From Streptomyces sp. RFCAC02 (GTDB lineage: Bacteria > Actinomycetota > Actinomycetes > Streptomycetales > Streptomycetaceae), in assembly GCF_004193175.1 (NCBI RefSeq), contig NZ_SAUH01000001.1, positions 2,707,501 through 2,771,500 on the forward strand: 64,000 nucleotides of DNA, written 5' to 3'. Below are positions 7,116 through 15,038 of this stretch, in pieces. A program made the position numbers and the translations under genes. Position 1 is the first letter of the stretch, and every line of letters starts with the position of its first letter. The notes beneath the pieces were generated by a model. The model saw nothing but the letters and a program-made list of their open reading frames with translations, ran no database searches and was not told where the DNA came from.

Positions 7116-8333
7116 TCAGGCCGCCAGGACGGTGCGCAGGGCGGTGAGTGCCCGGTGCAGGTCGTCCTCCCCGATGGTCAGGGGCGGCGCGATGCGGATG
7201 GTCGAGCCGTGGGTCTCCTTCACGAGGACGCCCTCGCGCAGCAGCCGTTCGGCGATCTCGCGGCCCGTGCCGACCGCCGGGTCGATGTCGATGCCCGCCC
7301 ACAGGCCGCGCGCGCGGTGGGCGACGACGCCGTGGCCGTGGAGCGCGGTGAGGTCCGCGTCGAGGACGGCGCCGAGTTCCCTCGCGCGCCGCTGGAACCC
7401 GCCGGTGGCCAGCAGTTCCGTGACGGCGGTGCCGACGGCGGTGGCCAGCGGGTTGCCGCCGAACGTGGACCCGTGCTGCCCTGGCCGCAGGACACCCAGG
7501 ACGTCGCGGCGCCCCACGACCGCCGACACGGGCACGATGCCGCCGCCGAGCGCCTTCCCCAGCAGGACGAGGTCGGGCACGACGTCCTCGTGCTCCACGG
7601 CGAGCGTCGTGCCGGTGCGGCCGAGCCCGGACTGGATCTCGTCGGCCACGAACAGGCAGCCCGCCCGCCGCGTGATCTCCCGGACGGCGCGCAGGTGTCC
7701 TTCGGGCGGGATGACGACGCCCGCCTCGCCCTGGATCGGCTCGATCAGGACGGCGGCCGTCGTGTCGCCCACGGCGTCGGCGACGGCATCGGCGTCGCCG
7801 TACGGGACGACGCGGAACCCGGGCGTGTAGGGGCCGTACCCGGCGCGGGCCTCGTCGTCCGTCGAGAAGCTGACCAGCGTGGTGGTGCGGCCGTGGAAGT
7901 TGCCGGCGGCCACGACGATCGTCGCCGCGCCCTCCGGGACGCCCTTCACCTCGTACGCCCACTTGCGGGCCACCTTCACGGCGCTCTCGACGGCCTCGGC
8001 GCCGGTGTTCATCGGCAGCACCATGTCCTGGCCCGTGAGCGCGGCCAGGCTCTCGGCGAAGCCGGCCAGGCCGTCGTGGTGGAACGCCCGCGACGTCAGC
8101 GTCACGCGGTCGAGCTGGCGGCGCGCGGCCTCGATCAGGGCGGGGTGCCGGTGGCCGAAGTTGAGGGCCGAGTAGCCCGCGAGGAGGTCGAGGTAGCGGC
8201 GGCCCTCGACGTCCTCGACCCAGGCGCCCTCGGCGCGGGCGACGACCACGGGCAGCGGGTGGTAGTTGTGGGCGAGGACGGGCGCCTCGGCGCGGATCAG
8301 CTCGGCGGAGCCACGGGGTGCGGTGAGGGTCAT
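7116..8333 (-). CDS. rocD: Ornithine aminotransferase (ornithine-oxo-acid transaminase)
   Basis: A 405-residue class III PLP-dependent aminotransferase. It begins in the OAT-specific way with AHNYHPLPVVVARAEG. It has NFGHRHPA, the phosphate-binding MNTGAEAVESAVK (about 108-120), the cofactor aspartate in FVADEIQSGLGRTG (D231) and the Schiff-base lysine K260 in LLGKALGGG. It converts ornithine and 2-oxoglutarate to glutamate 5-semialdehyde and glutamate. Its ATG overlaps the stop of the upstream amidinohydrolase gene by four bases (ATGA), so the two are translationally coupled. That gene could supply ornithine directly. The likely control is the Lrp-type regulator upstream. Confidence 0.95.
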   Translation of the reverse strand: MTLTAPRGSAELIRAEAPVLAHNYHPLPVVVARAEGAWVEDVEGRRYLDLLAGYSALNFGHRHPALIEAARRQLDRVTLTSRAFHHDGLAGFAESLAALTGQDMVLPMNTGAEAVESAVKVARKWAYEVKGVPEGAATIVVAAGNFHGRTTTLVSFSTDDEARAGYGPYTPGFRVVPYGDADAVADAVGDTTAAVLIEPIQGEAGVVIPPEGHLRAVREITRRAGCLFVADEIQSGLGRTGTTLAVEHEDVVPDLVLLGKALGGGIVPVSAVVGRRDVLGVLRPGQHGSTFGGNPLATAVGTAVTELLATGGFQRRARELGAVLDADLTALHGHGVVAHRARGLWAGIDIDPAVGTGREIAERLLREGVLVKETHGSTIRIAPPLTIGEDDLHRALTALRTVLAA

Positions 8334-9211
8334 GGGCGGATCTCCTGGGTGCAGCACTTGATGCCGCCGCCCGCCTTGTGGAGCTCGGAGAGGTCCACGG
8401 GGACGGGTACGTAGCCGCGCGCGGTGAGGGCGCGGGCCAGGCCGGTGGCACGGGGGGCGAGGAAGACGTGACGGCCGTCGGAGACGGAGTTCAGGCCGAA
8501 CGCGAGGGCGTCCGCCTCGTCGGCGATCACGGCGTCGGGGAAGAGGCGTTCCAGCACGGCGCGGCTCCCCGGGGAGAAGGCGCCGGGCCAGTACGCGATC
8601 GTGCGGTCGTCGAGGGCGAACAGCGCGACGTCCAGGTGGTAGAAGCGCGGGTCCGTCAGGCGCAGCGATACGACGGGCAGGCCGAAGAACTCCTGCGCCT
8701 CGGCGTGTGCCTCCCGCGTGGTGCGGAAGCCGTGACCGGCCAGCAGCAGCCCGCCGGCCGGCACGAAGTCGCCCTCGCCCTCGCTGACGGCGCCGGGGTC
8801 GTGCACCGTGAACCCGGCGCCGGCGAACCAGCGGCCGTACGCCGCGGCCTCGGGCCGCCGCTCGGGCGCGTGGAACCGGGAGCCGAACACGCGGCCGCCG
8901 ATGACGACGGCCGCGTTGGCGGCGAACACCATGTCCGGCAGGCCGGGCACGGCCGGGACCGTCTCGACGGTGTGACCGAGCGCCCGGTAGGCGCCGACGA
9001 GACCGGCCCACTGGGCGCTGGCGAGCCCGGCGTCGGCGGGCGTGCCGGGGACCATCCACGGGTTGATGGCGTACTCGACGGCGAAGTGGACGGGCTCGCA
9101 GGTGAGGAAGCGGCGGGGTGTCGCGGTCCTGCCCGGCACGGCCGGGGCCGGGGCCGGGACGGTCACGGGCGCCGGCGGCGCGGTGGCGAGGGGGTCGGCG
9201 GGCGGCGGCAT
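8330..9211 (-). CDS. DDAH/ArgZ-superfamily amidinohydrolase, probably arginine dihydrolase-like
   Basis: A 293-residue guanidine-modifying enzyme that automatic pipelines would call dimethylargininase. The fold motifs are INPWM (about 50-53), PDMVFAANAAVV (92-103), GEGD (145-148), the catalytic histidine in RFYHLD (H192), EADALAFGLN and the C-terminal nucleophile in AGGGIKCCTQ (C286). The residue that is Asp in mammalian DDAH (FVEDVAVV) is Asn99 here. As I recall the family, Asn at this site marks the cyanobacterial ArgZ/AgrE arginine dihydrolase, which makes ornithine and two ammonia from arginine. The whole motif string also looks closer to ArgZ than to DDAH. Coupling to rocD supports this. 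The start at 9211 follows GGGAGGT; the longer frame adds 28 unlikely residues. Confidence 0.85.
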   Translation of the reverse strand: MPPPADPLATAPPAPVTVPAPAPAVPGRTATPRRFLTCEPVHFAVEYAINPWMVPGTPADAGLASAQWAGLVGAYRALGHTVETVPAVPGLPDMVFAANAAVVIGGRVFGSRFHAPERRPEAAAYGRWFAGAGFTVHDPGAVSEGEGDFVPAGGLLLAGHGFRTTREAHAEAQEFFGLPVVSLRLTDPRFYHLDVALFALDDRTIAYWPGAFSPGSRAVLERLFPDAVIADEADALAFGLNSVSDGRHVFLAPRATGLARALTARGYVPVPVDLSELHKAGGGIKCCTQEIRP

Positions 9212-9266
9212 GGCGGGACCTCCCGTTCCTCCGGCGGGCCGGGGGGAATGCGGTGATATGCCGTCA

Positions 9267-9295
9267 ACGGTAGGAAGGGCGCCCGCCCGGTACAA
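9267..9295 (-). promoter_or_regulatory. Promoter of the amidinohydrolase-rocD operon
   Basis: On the minus strand TTGTAC (9290-9295) and TACCGT (9267-9272) are separated by exactly 17 bp, a good match to the housekeeping consensus of actinobacteria. It is about 55 bp before the ATG, which has GGGAGGT as ribosome site. The Lrp-like dyad lies just upstream of the -35. Confidence 0.55.
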
Positions 9296-9306
9296 GGAAC
9301 CGCCGT

Positions 9307-9339
9307 TGCGCGTACGCGCAGGGGTGTTGCGTGATGCGC
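9307..9339. promoter_or_regulatory. Lrp/AsnC-type operator
   Basis: A perfect 14-bp palindrome TGCGCGTACGCGCA (9307-9320) is followed seven bases later by a related half, TTGCGTGATGCGC (9327-9339). It lies between the stop of the Lrp-type regulator gene and the -35 of the arginine operon. Spaced dyads next to an Lrp gene suggest binding by that regulator, possibly with arginine or ornithine as effector. Confidence 0.5.
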
Positions 9340-9343
9340 CCGG

Positions 9344-9823
9344 TCAGCCGCTGTTCGTTGCGCCGGCCTCGGGGCTGGTGGTGATGAGGTGCGAGAGGAC
9401 GACCTGGCTGACCGTCTTGCGGATGAACGGCTCGGTCCTGATGCGCTCCAGGACCTCCTCGAAGTGCCCGATGTCGCCGGCGCGGATGTGCAGCAGGGCG
9501 TCGGCGCCGCCGGTCACCGTCATGGCGGCGACGATCTCGGGGTGGTCGCGCACGACCTCGGCCAGCCGGCGGGGCGGCGCCGCGCCGTCGCAGTACACCT
9601 CGACGTACGCCTCCGTCCGCCAGCCGAGCGCCGCCGGGGTGACGACGGTCGTGAAGCCGGTGATGACGCCGGTCTCCCGCATGCGGTCCACGCGGCGCTT
9701 GACGGCGGGCGCGGACAGGCCGACGGCGGCGCCGATCTCCGCGAAGCTGGTACGGGCGTTGGCGACCAGCGCGGTGAGGATGCGGCGGTCGAGGTCGTCG
9801 GGGGTCATGGTCGGTCGTGTCAT
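9344..9823 (-). CDS. Lrp/AsnC family transcriptional regulator
   Basis: A 159-residue regulator. The N-terminal helix-turn-helix begins LDDLDRRILTAL-like (here PDDLDRRILTALVANAR) and contains IGAAVGLSAPAVKRRVDRM (about 29-47). The RAM effector domain follows (about 70-150) with AAMTVTGGADALLHIR. Start codon ATG 9823 has AAGGAG eight bases upstream, which decides it over the internal ATG at 9808. The gene is immediately upstream of the amidinohydrolase-rocD pair on the same strand, so it is probably the local arginine/ornithine-responsive regulator, although it may also be read through into them. Confidence 0.92.
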   Translation of the reverse strand: MTRPTMTPDDLDRRILTALVANARTSFAEIGAAVGLSAPAVKRRVDRMRETGVITGFTTVVTPAALGWRTEAYVEVYCDGAAPPRRLAEVVRDHPEIVAAMTVTGGADALLHIRAGDIGHFEEVLERIRTEPFIRKTVSQVVLSHLITTSPEAGATNSG

Positions 9824-10012
9824 GGTCGGTGCTCCTTCGCCGGCCGGCCCGCGCCGGTCGTACGGTCCCTGCCAGGGGGATGCCCGCTCCGGCGGCCGGG
9901 CGCGCGCCGGGGAGGCTCGTACTGGGGAGCGGGCTGACGCGGTGGCCGGTGCGCCCGCCGGTCCGTATGCTTCGGCACCGACCGGGCCGCAGGCCCGGAA
10001 GAAGGGGGTGCC

Positions 10013-10645
10013 GTGGTGCGGGCGGACAGTGAGCGGGAGGTCCTCGACCGGATACGGCGGGGTCTCGTCTATTCCGAGTCGGAGGCGGCGTTCCAGAACA
10101 CGCGCCGGCGGGCCGACCTGGTCTTCGCGTACAACCACACCCCGCCGGGCGAGGAGGAGCGGCGGCGCGCCCTGCTGGCCGCGATCCTCGGCTCGGTCGG
10201 TGAGCGGGCCGTCCTGAACGCGCCGTTCAGCGCCGCCTTCGGGAGCAACGTCCACATCGGTGACGACTTCTTCGGCAACGTCAACCTGTCCTTCGTCGAC
10301 GACGTCGAGATCCGGATCGGGGACGGCGTCATGATCGCGCCCAATGTGACGCTCACCACGACGGGGCACCCGGTGCATCCGACGCGCCGGGTCGACTACG
10401 CCCGCTTCTCGGAGCCGATCGTCATCGAGGACCGGGTGTGGATCGGCAGCAACGCCGTCGTGCTGCCCGGCGTCCGGATCGGCCACGGCTCGGTCATCGG
10501 CGCCGGCAGCGTCGTCAGCAGGGACGTCCCGCCGATGGTGGTCGCGGTCGGGACGCCGTGCCGCGTGCTGCGCCCCATCACGGACGCCGACCTGACGACC
10601 AGGACGGAGGGCGTCCCCGGGCAGGAGCCGGGGCCATGCGGGTGA
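10013..10645 (+). CDS. Sugar O-acetyltransferase, left-handed beta-helix (maltose/galactoside acetyltransferase type)
   Basis: A 210-residue acetyl-CoA-dependent acetyltransferase. The Maa N-terminal helical domain (about 5-60; RIRRGLVYSESEAAF) is followed by hexapeptide repeats (about 70-190: FGSNVHIGDDFFGNVN, IGDGVMIAPNVTL, RVWIGSNAVVLPGVRIG). The catalytic histidine lies in TTTGHPVHP. Substrate is a sugar or thio-sugar hydroxyl; it cannot be fixed further. The GTG start follows GAAGAAGGGGG. The next gene on the same strand makes a Stealth-type glycan phosphotransferase 116 bp downstream, so a role in surface-glycan decoration is possible but unproven. Confidence 0.88.
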   Translation: MVRADSEREVLDRIRRGLVYSESEAAFQNTRRRADLVFAYNHTPPGEEERRRALLAAILGSVGERAVLNAPFSAAFGSNVHIGDDFFGNVNLSFVDDVEIRIGDGVMIAPNVTLTTTGHPVHPTRRVDYARFSEPIVIEDRVWIGSNAVVLPGVRIGHGSVIGAGSVVSRDVPPMVVAVGTPCRVLRPITDADLTTRTEGVPGQEPGPCG

Positions 10646-10761
10646 CACTTATGCTTTTCTGACCACACACGGACTTCACCCGTTCGCCCACCGGTGTTCC
10701 TTGACGGACCGGACCCGTACGGCGACCGGTCCGGAGGCGCGACGGAAAGGCCGGTCCTGTC

Positions 10762-12504
10762 ATGCAGCCACGCATCAAGGCGCTCGGAGCGCGACTGCTG
10801 CCGGCCCCCGTACGGCAGGCACGGGCCGAGCGGCGCAAGGCGGAGCAGGCCGCGGCGGCGGAGCGCAAGCAGGCCGAGCGCGTGGCGGCGCGGCGGCGCG
10901 CGCTGCTCGACTCGGACCCCGCGATGCGCACCGTCGAGGTGGAGGGGACCGTCTTCTACGGGCGGACCGTGACCCGCTTCAGCGCCGCCGACGCCGCCGC
11001 GCGCAACCTGGACCTGGTCTGCGACGCGCTGGACGGCGCCGGGATCGAGTACTTCCTCGTCCCCGGCCGCTCCCGGACGCGCCACGTCGTCGGCGTGCGC
11101 CACGCGGACCGCAAGCGGCTGCTGGCCGCGCTGCGCGCCACGTACGGCGGCACGGCCCTGTACGCCATGAAGACCGGGTCCGACGCGCTGCCCGCCGACG
11201 CCGTGCTGTACGCGGACGGCTCGCTGCCCGCCGCGCTGAAGCGCCAGGACACGATCCGCTTCGGTGAGCTGCAGCTCGGCCCGGCCGGGCAGGTCCTCGC
11301 CGACTTCGGCCTGGCGTGCGAGGTCGAGTTCTGGCGCGACGGGCGGCGGTTCCTGGCGGACGACCGGCTCGTCGAGCGGCGCGGCCCGCTGCGCAGCCTC
11401 GCGCCGCCGTCGCTCGTGGCCGAGTCGCTGGTCGCGCCGCGCGCCAACGCCGTGACCGACACGCTGCCGCCCGAGGCCCTCGTCCCCGCGACGCTGACCG
11501 TCGCCGGGCGCGACCGCCCGACGTGGGAGGGATTCGCGCAGCCGCGCGCGGACGCCGTGGACTTCCCCGTCGACGTCGTCTACACGTGGGTGGACGGCTC
11601 GGACCCGGAGCTTGCGGCGAAGCGGGAGGCGTACCGTTCGGGCGGCGCGGCGCCCGCCATCAACGCCCGCGAGACCGGCGCGTCGCGCTACGAGAGCCAC
11701 GACGAGCTGAAGTACTCGCTGCGGTCGCTGGAGATGTTCGCCCCGTTCGTGCGGACGGTCCACATCGTCACCGACGGGCAGGTCCCGTCCTGGCTGGACA
11801 CCGGCGCGCCGGGCATCCGGATCGTGGACCACAAGGAGATCTTCGCCGACCCCTCGGTCCTGCCCGTCTTCAACTCCCACGCGATCGGCACGCAGCTCCA
11901 CCGCATCCCGGGGCTGTCCGAGCACTACCTCTACTTCAACGACGACGTGTTCGTCGGCCGTCCCGTGGACGCGGGGCACTTCTTCCACGGCAACGGCATC
12001 GCGAAGCTGCCCGTCGCGCCCTTCCAGATCGGCCTGGGCGACCCGCACCCGGACGAGCCGGCCCCGAACTCGGCGGGCAAGAACGTGGCGCGCATGCTGA
12101 TGCGGGAGCACGGCCGGCTGATCGTCGCGAAGTTCAAGCACACGCCGCACCCGCAGATCCGGTCCGTGATGCTGGAGCTGGAGGAGCGCTTCCCGGAGGA
12201 GATCGCGCGCACGGCGGCGGCCCGCTTCCGTTCCCTGACGGACGTGGCGATGGCGTCGACGCTGCACCACCATCACGCCTACCTCACCGGCCGCGCGGTG
12301 CCCGGCAAGTACTCCCTGCGGTACGCCGACATCGGCAAACCGGAGTCGGCCGGGATCCTGGCGGAGATCGCAGGGACGAGGCGCTACGACTTCTTCTGCC
12401 TGAACGACGTCCAGACGCCAGAGGAGGAGAAGGCGGCCGCGGCGGCGCGGCTGTCCGGTTTCCTGGAGTCGTACTTCCCCCTGCCGAGCCGCTTCGAGCG
12501 CTGA
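10762..12504 (+). CDS. Stealth family sugar-phosphate transferase (capsular polysaccharide phosphotransferase)
   Basis: A 580-residue protein with all four Stealth conserved regions. CR1 is DVVYTWVDGSDP (about 273-284). CR2 runs from ESHDELKYSLRSLEMFAPFV through YFNDDVFVG. CR3 is HTPHPQIRSVMLELEERFPE. CR4 ends FFCLNDVQTPEE and YFPLPSRFE. The N-terminal 60 residues are an arginine/alanine-rich helix. Stealth proteins are related to eukaryotic GlcNAc-1-phosphotransferase and transfer hexose-phosphate units, building phosphodiester-linked surface glycans. It is cytoplasmic, with no signal peptide. It converges on a polysaccharide lyase gene with a shared hairpin at the junction. Confidence 0.93.
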   Translation: MQPRIKALGARLLPAPVRQARAERRKAEQAAAAERKQAERVAARRRALLDSDPAMRTVEVEGTVFYGRTVTRFSAADAAARNLDLVCDALDGAGIEYFLVPGRSRTRHVVGVRHADRKRLLAALRATYGGTALYAMKTGSDALPADAVLYADGSLPAALKRQDTIRFGELQLGPAGQVLADFGLACEVEFWRDGRRFLADDRLVERRGPLRSLAPPSLVAESLVAPRANAVTDTLPPEALVPATLTVAGRDRPTWEGFAQPRADAVDFPVDVVYTWVDGSDPELAAKREAYRSGGAAPAINARETGASRYESHDELKYSLRSLEMFAPFVRTVHIVTDGQVPSWLDTGAPGIRIVDHKEIFADPSVLPVFNSHAIGTQLHRIPGLSEHYLYFNDDVFVGRPVDAGHFFHGNGIAKLPVAPFQIGLGDPHPDEPAPNSAGKNVARMLMREHGRLIVAKFKHTPHPQIRSVMLELEERFPEEIARTAAARFRSLTDVAMASTLHHHHAYLTGRAVPGKYSLRYADIGKPESAGILAEIAGTRRYDFFCLNDVQTPEEEKAAAAARLSGFLESYFPLPSRFER

Positions 12505-12531
12505 CGGGCGGACCGGCGCGGCCCGCCCGTC
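12503..12531. terminator. Shared terminator between Stealth and PL8 genes
   Basis: GACGGGCGG (12503-12511) pairs perfectly with CCGCCCGTC (12523-12531) around an 11-nt loop. It overlaps the stop codon of the plus-strand gene and lies just past the stop of the minus-strand gene, so it can serve both. Confidence 0.55.
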
Positions 12532-12535
12532 CTCC

Positions 12536-14350
12536 CTACGCCTCCTCGCGCGTGAACCGGGGCTCCGGTCCCTCGGTGTGCGCGGTGAGGGTCACGCCGG
12601 TGCGGTCGCAGCGGACGGCGAGTGTCGCGGGCGTCGCGGCCAGCACGGTGAAGCCGGGGGCGGCGGCCCGCGCGGCCGTCGTCGCGGCGTCGGCGCCCGG
12701 CAGGACGAGGCAGGCGTACGAGGCCCCGGCCGGCGCCGGTCCGTGGTCGAACCCGGTCCAGAACACCTCGGCCGTACGACGCGTGTCGTCGCCACTGCTG
12801 CTGAGATCCCACCACCTGCCGGTCCGCTTGGTCACCCGCGCGGCGGGGGCGTCCGTGCCGGGCACGCCCGCCGGCCGGACGTACCCGATGCGCCCCTGGT
12901 GCACCCAGCCGGGGCCGGTGGTCAGGGGGCCGGTCGCCAGCCGCTGGTCCACGGTGGTGACGACCGGGTGCGCGGCGCCCGGGGCGCTGATGGCGGTGCC
13001 GAGGGCCACGTAGGCGTCGTCGAAGCAGAACCACGCCTTCCAGCCGTCCGTGAACCCGTCGGTGCCCGCGAGGTGGTGCAGGGCGACGGCGTGACGGCCG
13101 TCCGTCCAGGCGCCGACGCGTGCCGAGGCGCCGTGCTGGCCGTTGGGGCGGGGGAAGAGGGCCGCGGGGTCCGGGACCTGCTCGGCCGTGATGCCGGGCA
13201 GGCGCGCCCAGTCCCAGACGGGCAGGACGGCGCGGTAGCCGTCCTCGGGGTCGTCGCCGACGCGGACGGCGGCCACGCCGTCGCCGAGGTGGCGGCCGCG
13301 CAGGTTCTCGCCGTTCATGCACTCGGTGGGCGCGGTGCGCGTGGACGACATGCGGACCGACAGGGACCAGCCCGCGCCGGCCGGCCGGTGCGCGAGGTAG
13401 TCGGAGCGCGGGTAGTGACGGCTGCCCGCCGGGCGGGGCGCGTCCGGGTCGCCGGCCATCGCGGCGTCGAACGCGGCCAGTTCGTCCGCGCGCGGCGCGC
13501 CGGCCGCCAGCAGTCGCCGCACGACCGTCCGCAGGGCGTCCGGCACGTGGTGCGCGGCGGCGCGCGCCACCTCGCGGCCCATGGTGGTGAAGTCGAAACC
13601 GCCGCCGTGGACCGCCCACCGCTGGCCGTCGAGCACGAAGTCGGTGAACAGGGCCACCTCGGCGGCGCCGAACGCCCAGGGCGTCCCGTGCAGCGCGTGG
13701 ACCCAGCGCGAGAGGTCGAGCGCGAGGGAGTGGCCGTAGCCGCCGCTGTAGAGCTGGGCGCCGTGCTGGTGGAAGCTCATGTCGGCCTGGATGCCCTCGG
13801 CGTCCGTGACGCGCAGGACGCCGGACATGGCGGTGACGGCGGCGGTCACGGCCGCCGGGTCGCCCGCGAGGAGGCCGGCGCGCAGGGCGATGCCCTCGGA
13901 CCAGACGAGGTTCTGGCCGGTCGGGGGGACGGTCCGCGTGGCGGCGAGTCCGGCGACGAGCCGCGCGTAGCGGTCGGCGCGGGCCGTGGCGGTTCCGTTG
14001 GCGGCGGCGCCGGTGCCCGTGTCGGCGCTGGTCAGCAGGAGGATGTCGCCGATGGTCCGGGGGACGCCGATCTCGTTGTACCACCAGTTGTCCGAGTGCG
14101 GGGCGACGCGGTCCCAGGCGTCGAGGGCGCGCAGGGCCGTGACCCCCTGGCCGTCGGCCCTGGCCAGATCGAGCGTGCGTTCGAGATGTCGGAACGGCCC
14201 CCAGTGGGCCGGGTCCTGATCGTCGTAGTCGATGTCCTGCCAGGTGCCGTCGGGTCCCGGGGCGGTCACCGGCCCGCCCGCGGGCACCTCGCCGTCGTGG
14301 TCCAGCAGGTCATGTCGCAGCCGGTGGATGACCGTAGCCATTTCGCGCAT
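12536..14350 (-). CDS. Polysaccharide lyase family 8 protein without signal peptide
   Basis: A 604-residue lyase of the hyaluronate/chondroitin/xanthan lyase family. The alpha/alpha toroid holds SDNWWYNEIGVPR (about 86-98), the catalytic asparagine region TGQNLVWSEGIALRAG (N147), and MSFHQHGAQLYSGGYG (His196 and Tyr201/205), the catalytic pair. The later beta-sandwich includes CMNGENLRGRHLGDG. The family cleaves uronic-acid polysaccharides by beta-elimination. Unusually the protein starts MREMATVIHRLRHD with no secretion signal; upstream codons give only a proline/arginine shadow. It may act inside the cell on imported oligosaccharides, leave by another route, or have lost its signal. It converges with the Stealth gene. 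Confidence 0.9.
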   Translation of the reverse strand: MREMATVIHRLRHDLLDHDGEVPAGGPVTAPGPDGTWQDIDYDDQDPAHWGPFRHLERTLDLARADGQGVTALRALDAWDRVAPHSDNWWYNEIGVPRTIGDILLLTSADTGTGAAANGTATARADRYARLVAGLAATRTVPPTGQNLVWSEGIALRAGLLAGDPAAVTAAVTAMSGVLRVTDAEGIQADMSFHQHGAQLYSGGYGHSLALDLSRWVHALHGTPWAFGAAEVALFTDFVLDGQRWAVHGGGFDFTTMGREVARAAAHHVPDALRTVVRRLLAAGAPRADELAAFDAAMAGDPDAPRPAGSRHYPRSDYLAHRPAGAGWSLSVRMSSTRTAPTECMNGENLRGRHLGDGVAAVRVGDDPEDGYRAVLPVWDWARLPGITAEQVPDPAALFPRPNGQHGASARVGAWTDGRHAVALHHLAGTDGFTDGWKAWFCFDDAYVALGTAISAPGAAHPVVTTVDQRLATGPLTTGPGWVHQGRIGYVRPAGVPGTDAPAARVTKRTGRWWDLSSSGDDTRRTAEVFWTGFDHGPAPAGASYACLVLPGADAATTAARAAAPGFTVLAATPATLAVRCDRTGVTLTAHTEGPEPRFTREEA

Positions 14351-14432
14351 GGTCGTAACTTTCCACCGCCCGGGGCGCTGAGGCGATGGTGATGTGCGCC
14401 ACGGTCGGGAGGCGTACGGGGCGACGCCGCGG

Positions 14433-14978
14433 TCAGTGGGCCTCGATGGGCAGTTCCGCGCCGCAGCGGGCGCAGTAGCGGGCGTCCGCCTCGGGGGCGA
14501 AGCGGCCGCACTCGGCGCACACGCGGTGGAGGAAGCAGGCCGTCTCGCCGCCCTCCGGCTCGGGCGCCGCCTCGGGGGCGGGCGCGGCGGACCGGATCGC
14601 GAGCCCGGGCCGGCGGCGGTGCGCGGTGAGGTACGCGAGCCCGTCGGGTCCTGCCTCCAGGGAACGGCGCGCACCGTGCGGGAGCCAGGCGATGGCGCCG
14701 GGCACGAGGTCGGCGGCGCCGCTGTCCGTCAGCAGCCTGCCGCCGCCGGCCAGGACGTGCAGGAGCACGTCGAGGTCCGGCTCGACGTGCGGGGGGATGG
14801 TGGTGCCGGCGGCGAGCCGGACGACGTTGGCGTCGAGCTGGCGGTCGGGCGGGGTGAGGCGCCACACGGCGCCGTTGCGGGCCGTCGGGGACGGGGGCGC
14901 CGCCCCGTCCGCGAGGACCCGGTCGACCCGGGCGAGGACTTCGGGCTGCGAGGTGTGAGGGGACTGCACGGTCCGCAC
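14433..14978 (-). CDS. Cupin domain protein with C-terminal zinc ribbon
   Basis: A 181-residue protein combining two modules. Residues about 50-120 form a small cupin (LAAGTTIPPHVEPDLDVLLH, then PGAIAWLPHGARR). After a proline/glutamate linker, residues about 150-178 carry two CxxC knuckles (CAECGRF and CARCGAEL) that would bind one zinc. Such a layout suggests a small-molecule or metal sensor rather than an enzyme, but no function is established. The ATG follows no strong ribosome site. It lies between the PL8 lyase gene and the MFS gene on the same strand. Confidence 0.8.
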   Translation of the reverse strand: MRTVQSPHTSQPEVLARVDRVLADGAAPPSPTARNGAVWRLTPPDRQLDANVVRLAAGTTIPPHVEPDLDVLLHVLAGGGRLLTDSGAADLVPGAIAWLPHGARRSLEAGPDGLAYLTAHRRRPGLAIRSAAPAPEAAPEPEGGETACFLHRVCAECGRFAPEADARYCARCGAELPIEAH

Positions 14979-15038
14979 TCTAACCGCGCCCGCGGCGGAC
15001 CGTTCCCGGTCCGCCGCGGGCTGCGCCGTGCACGCGTC

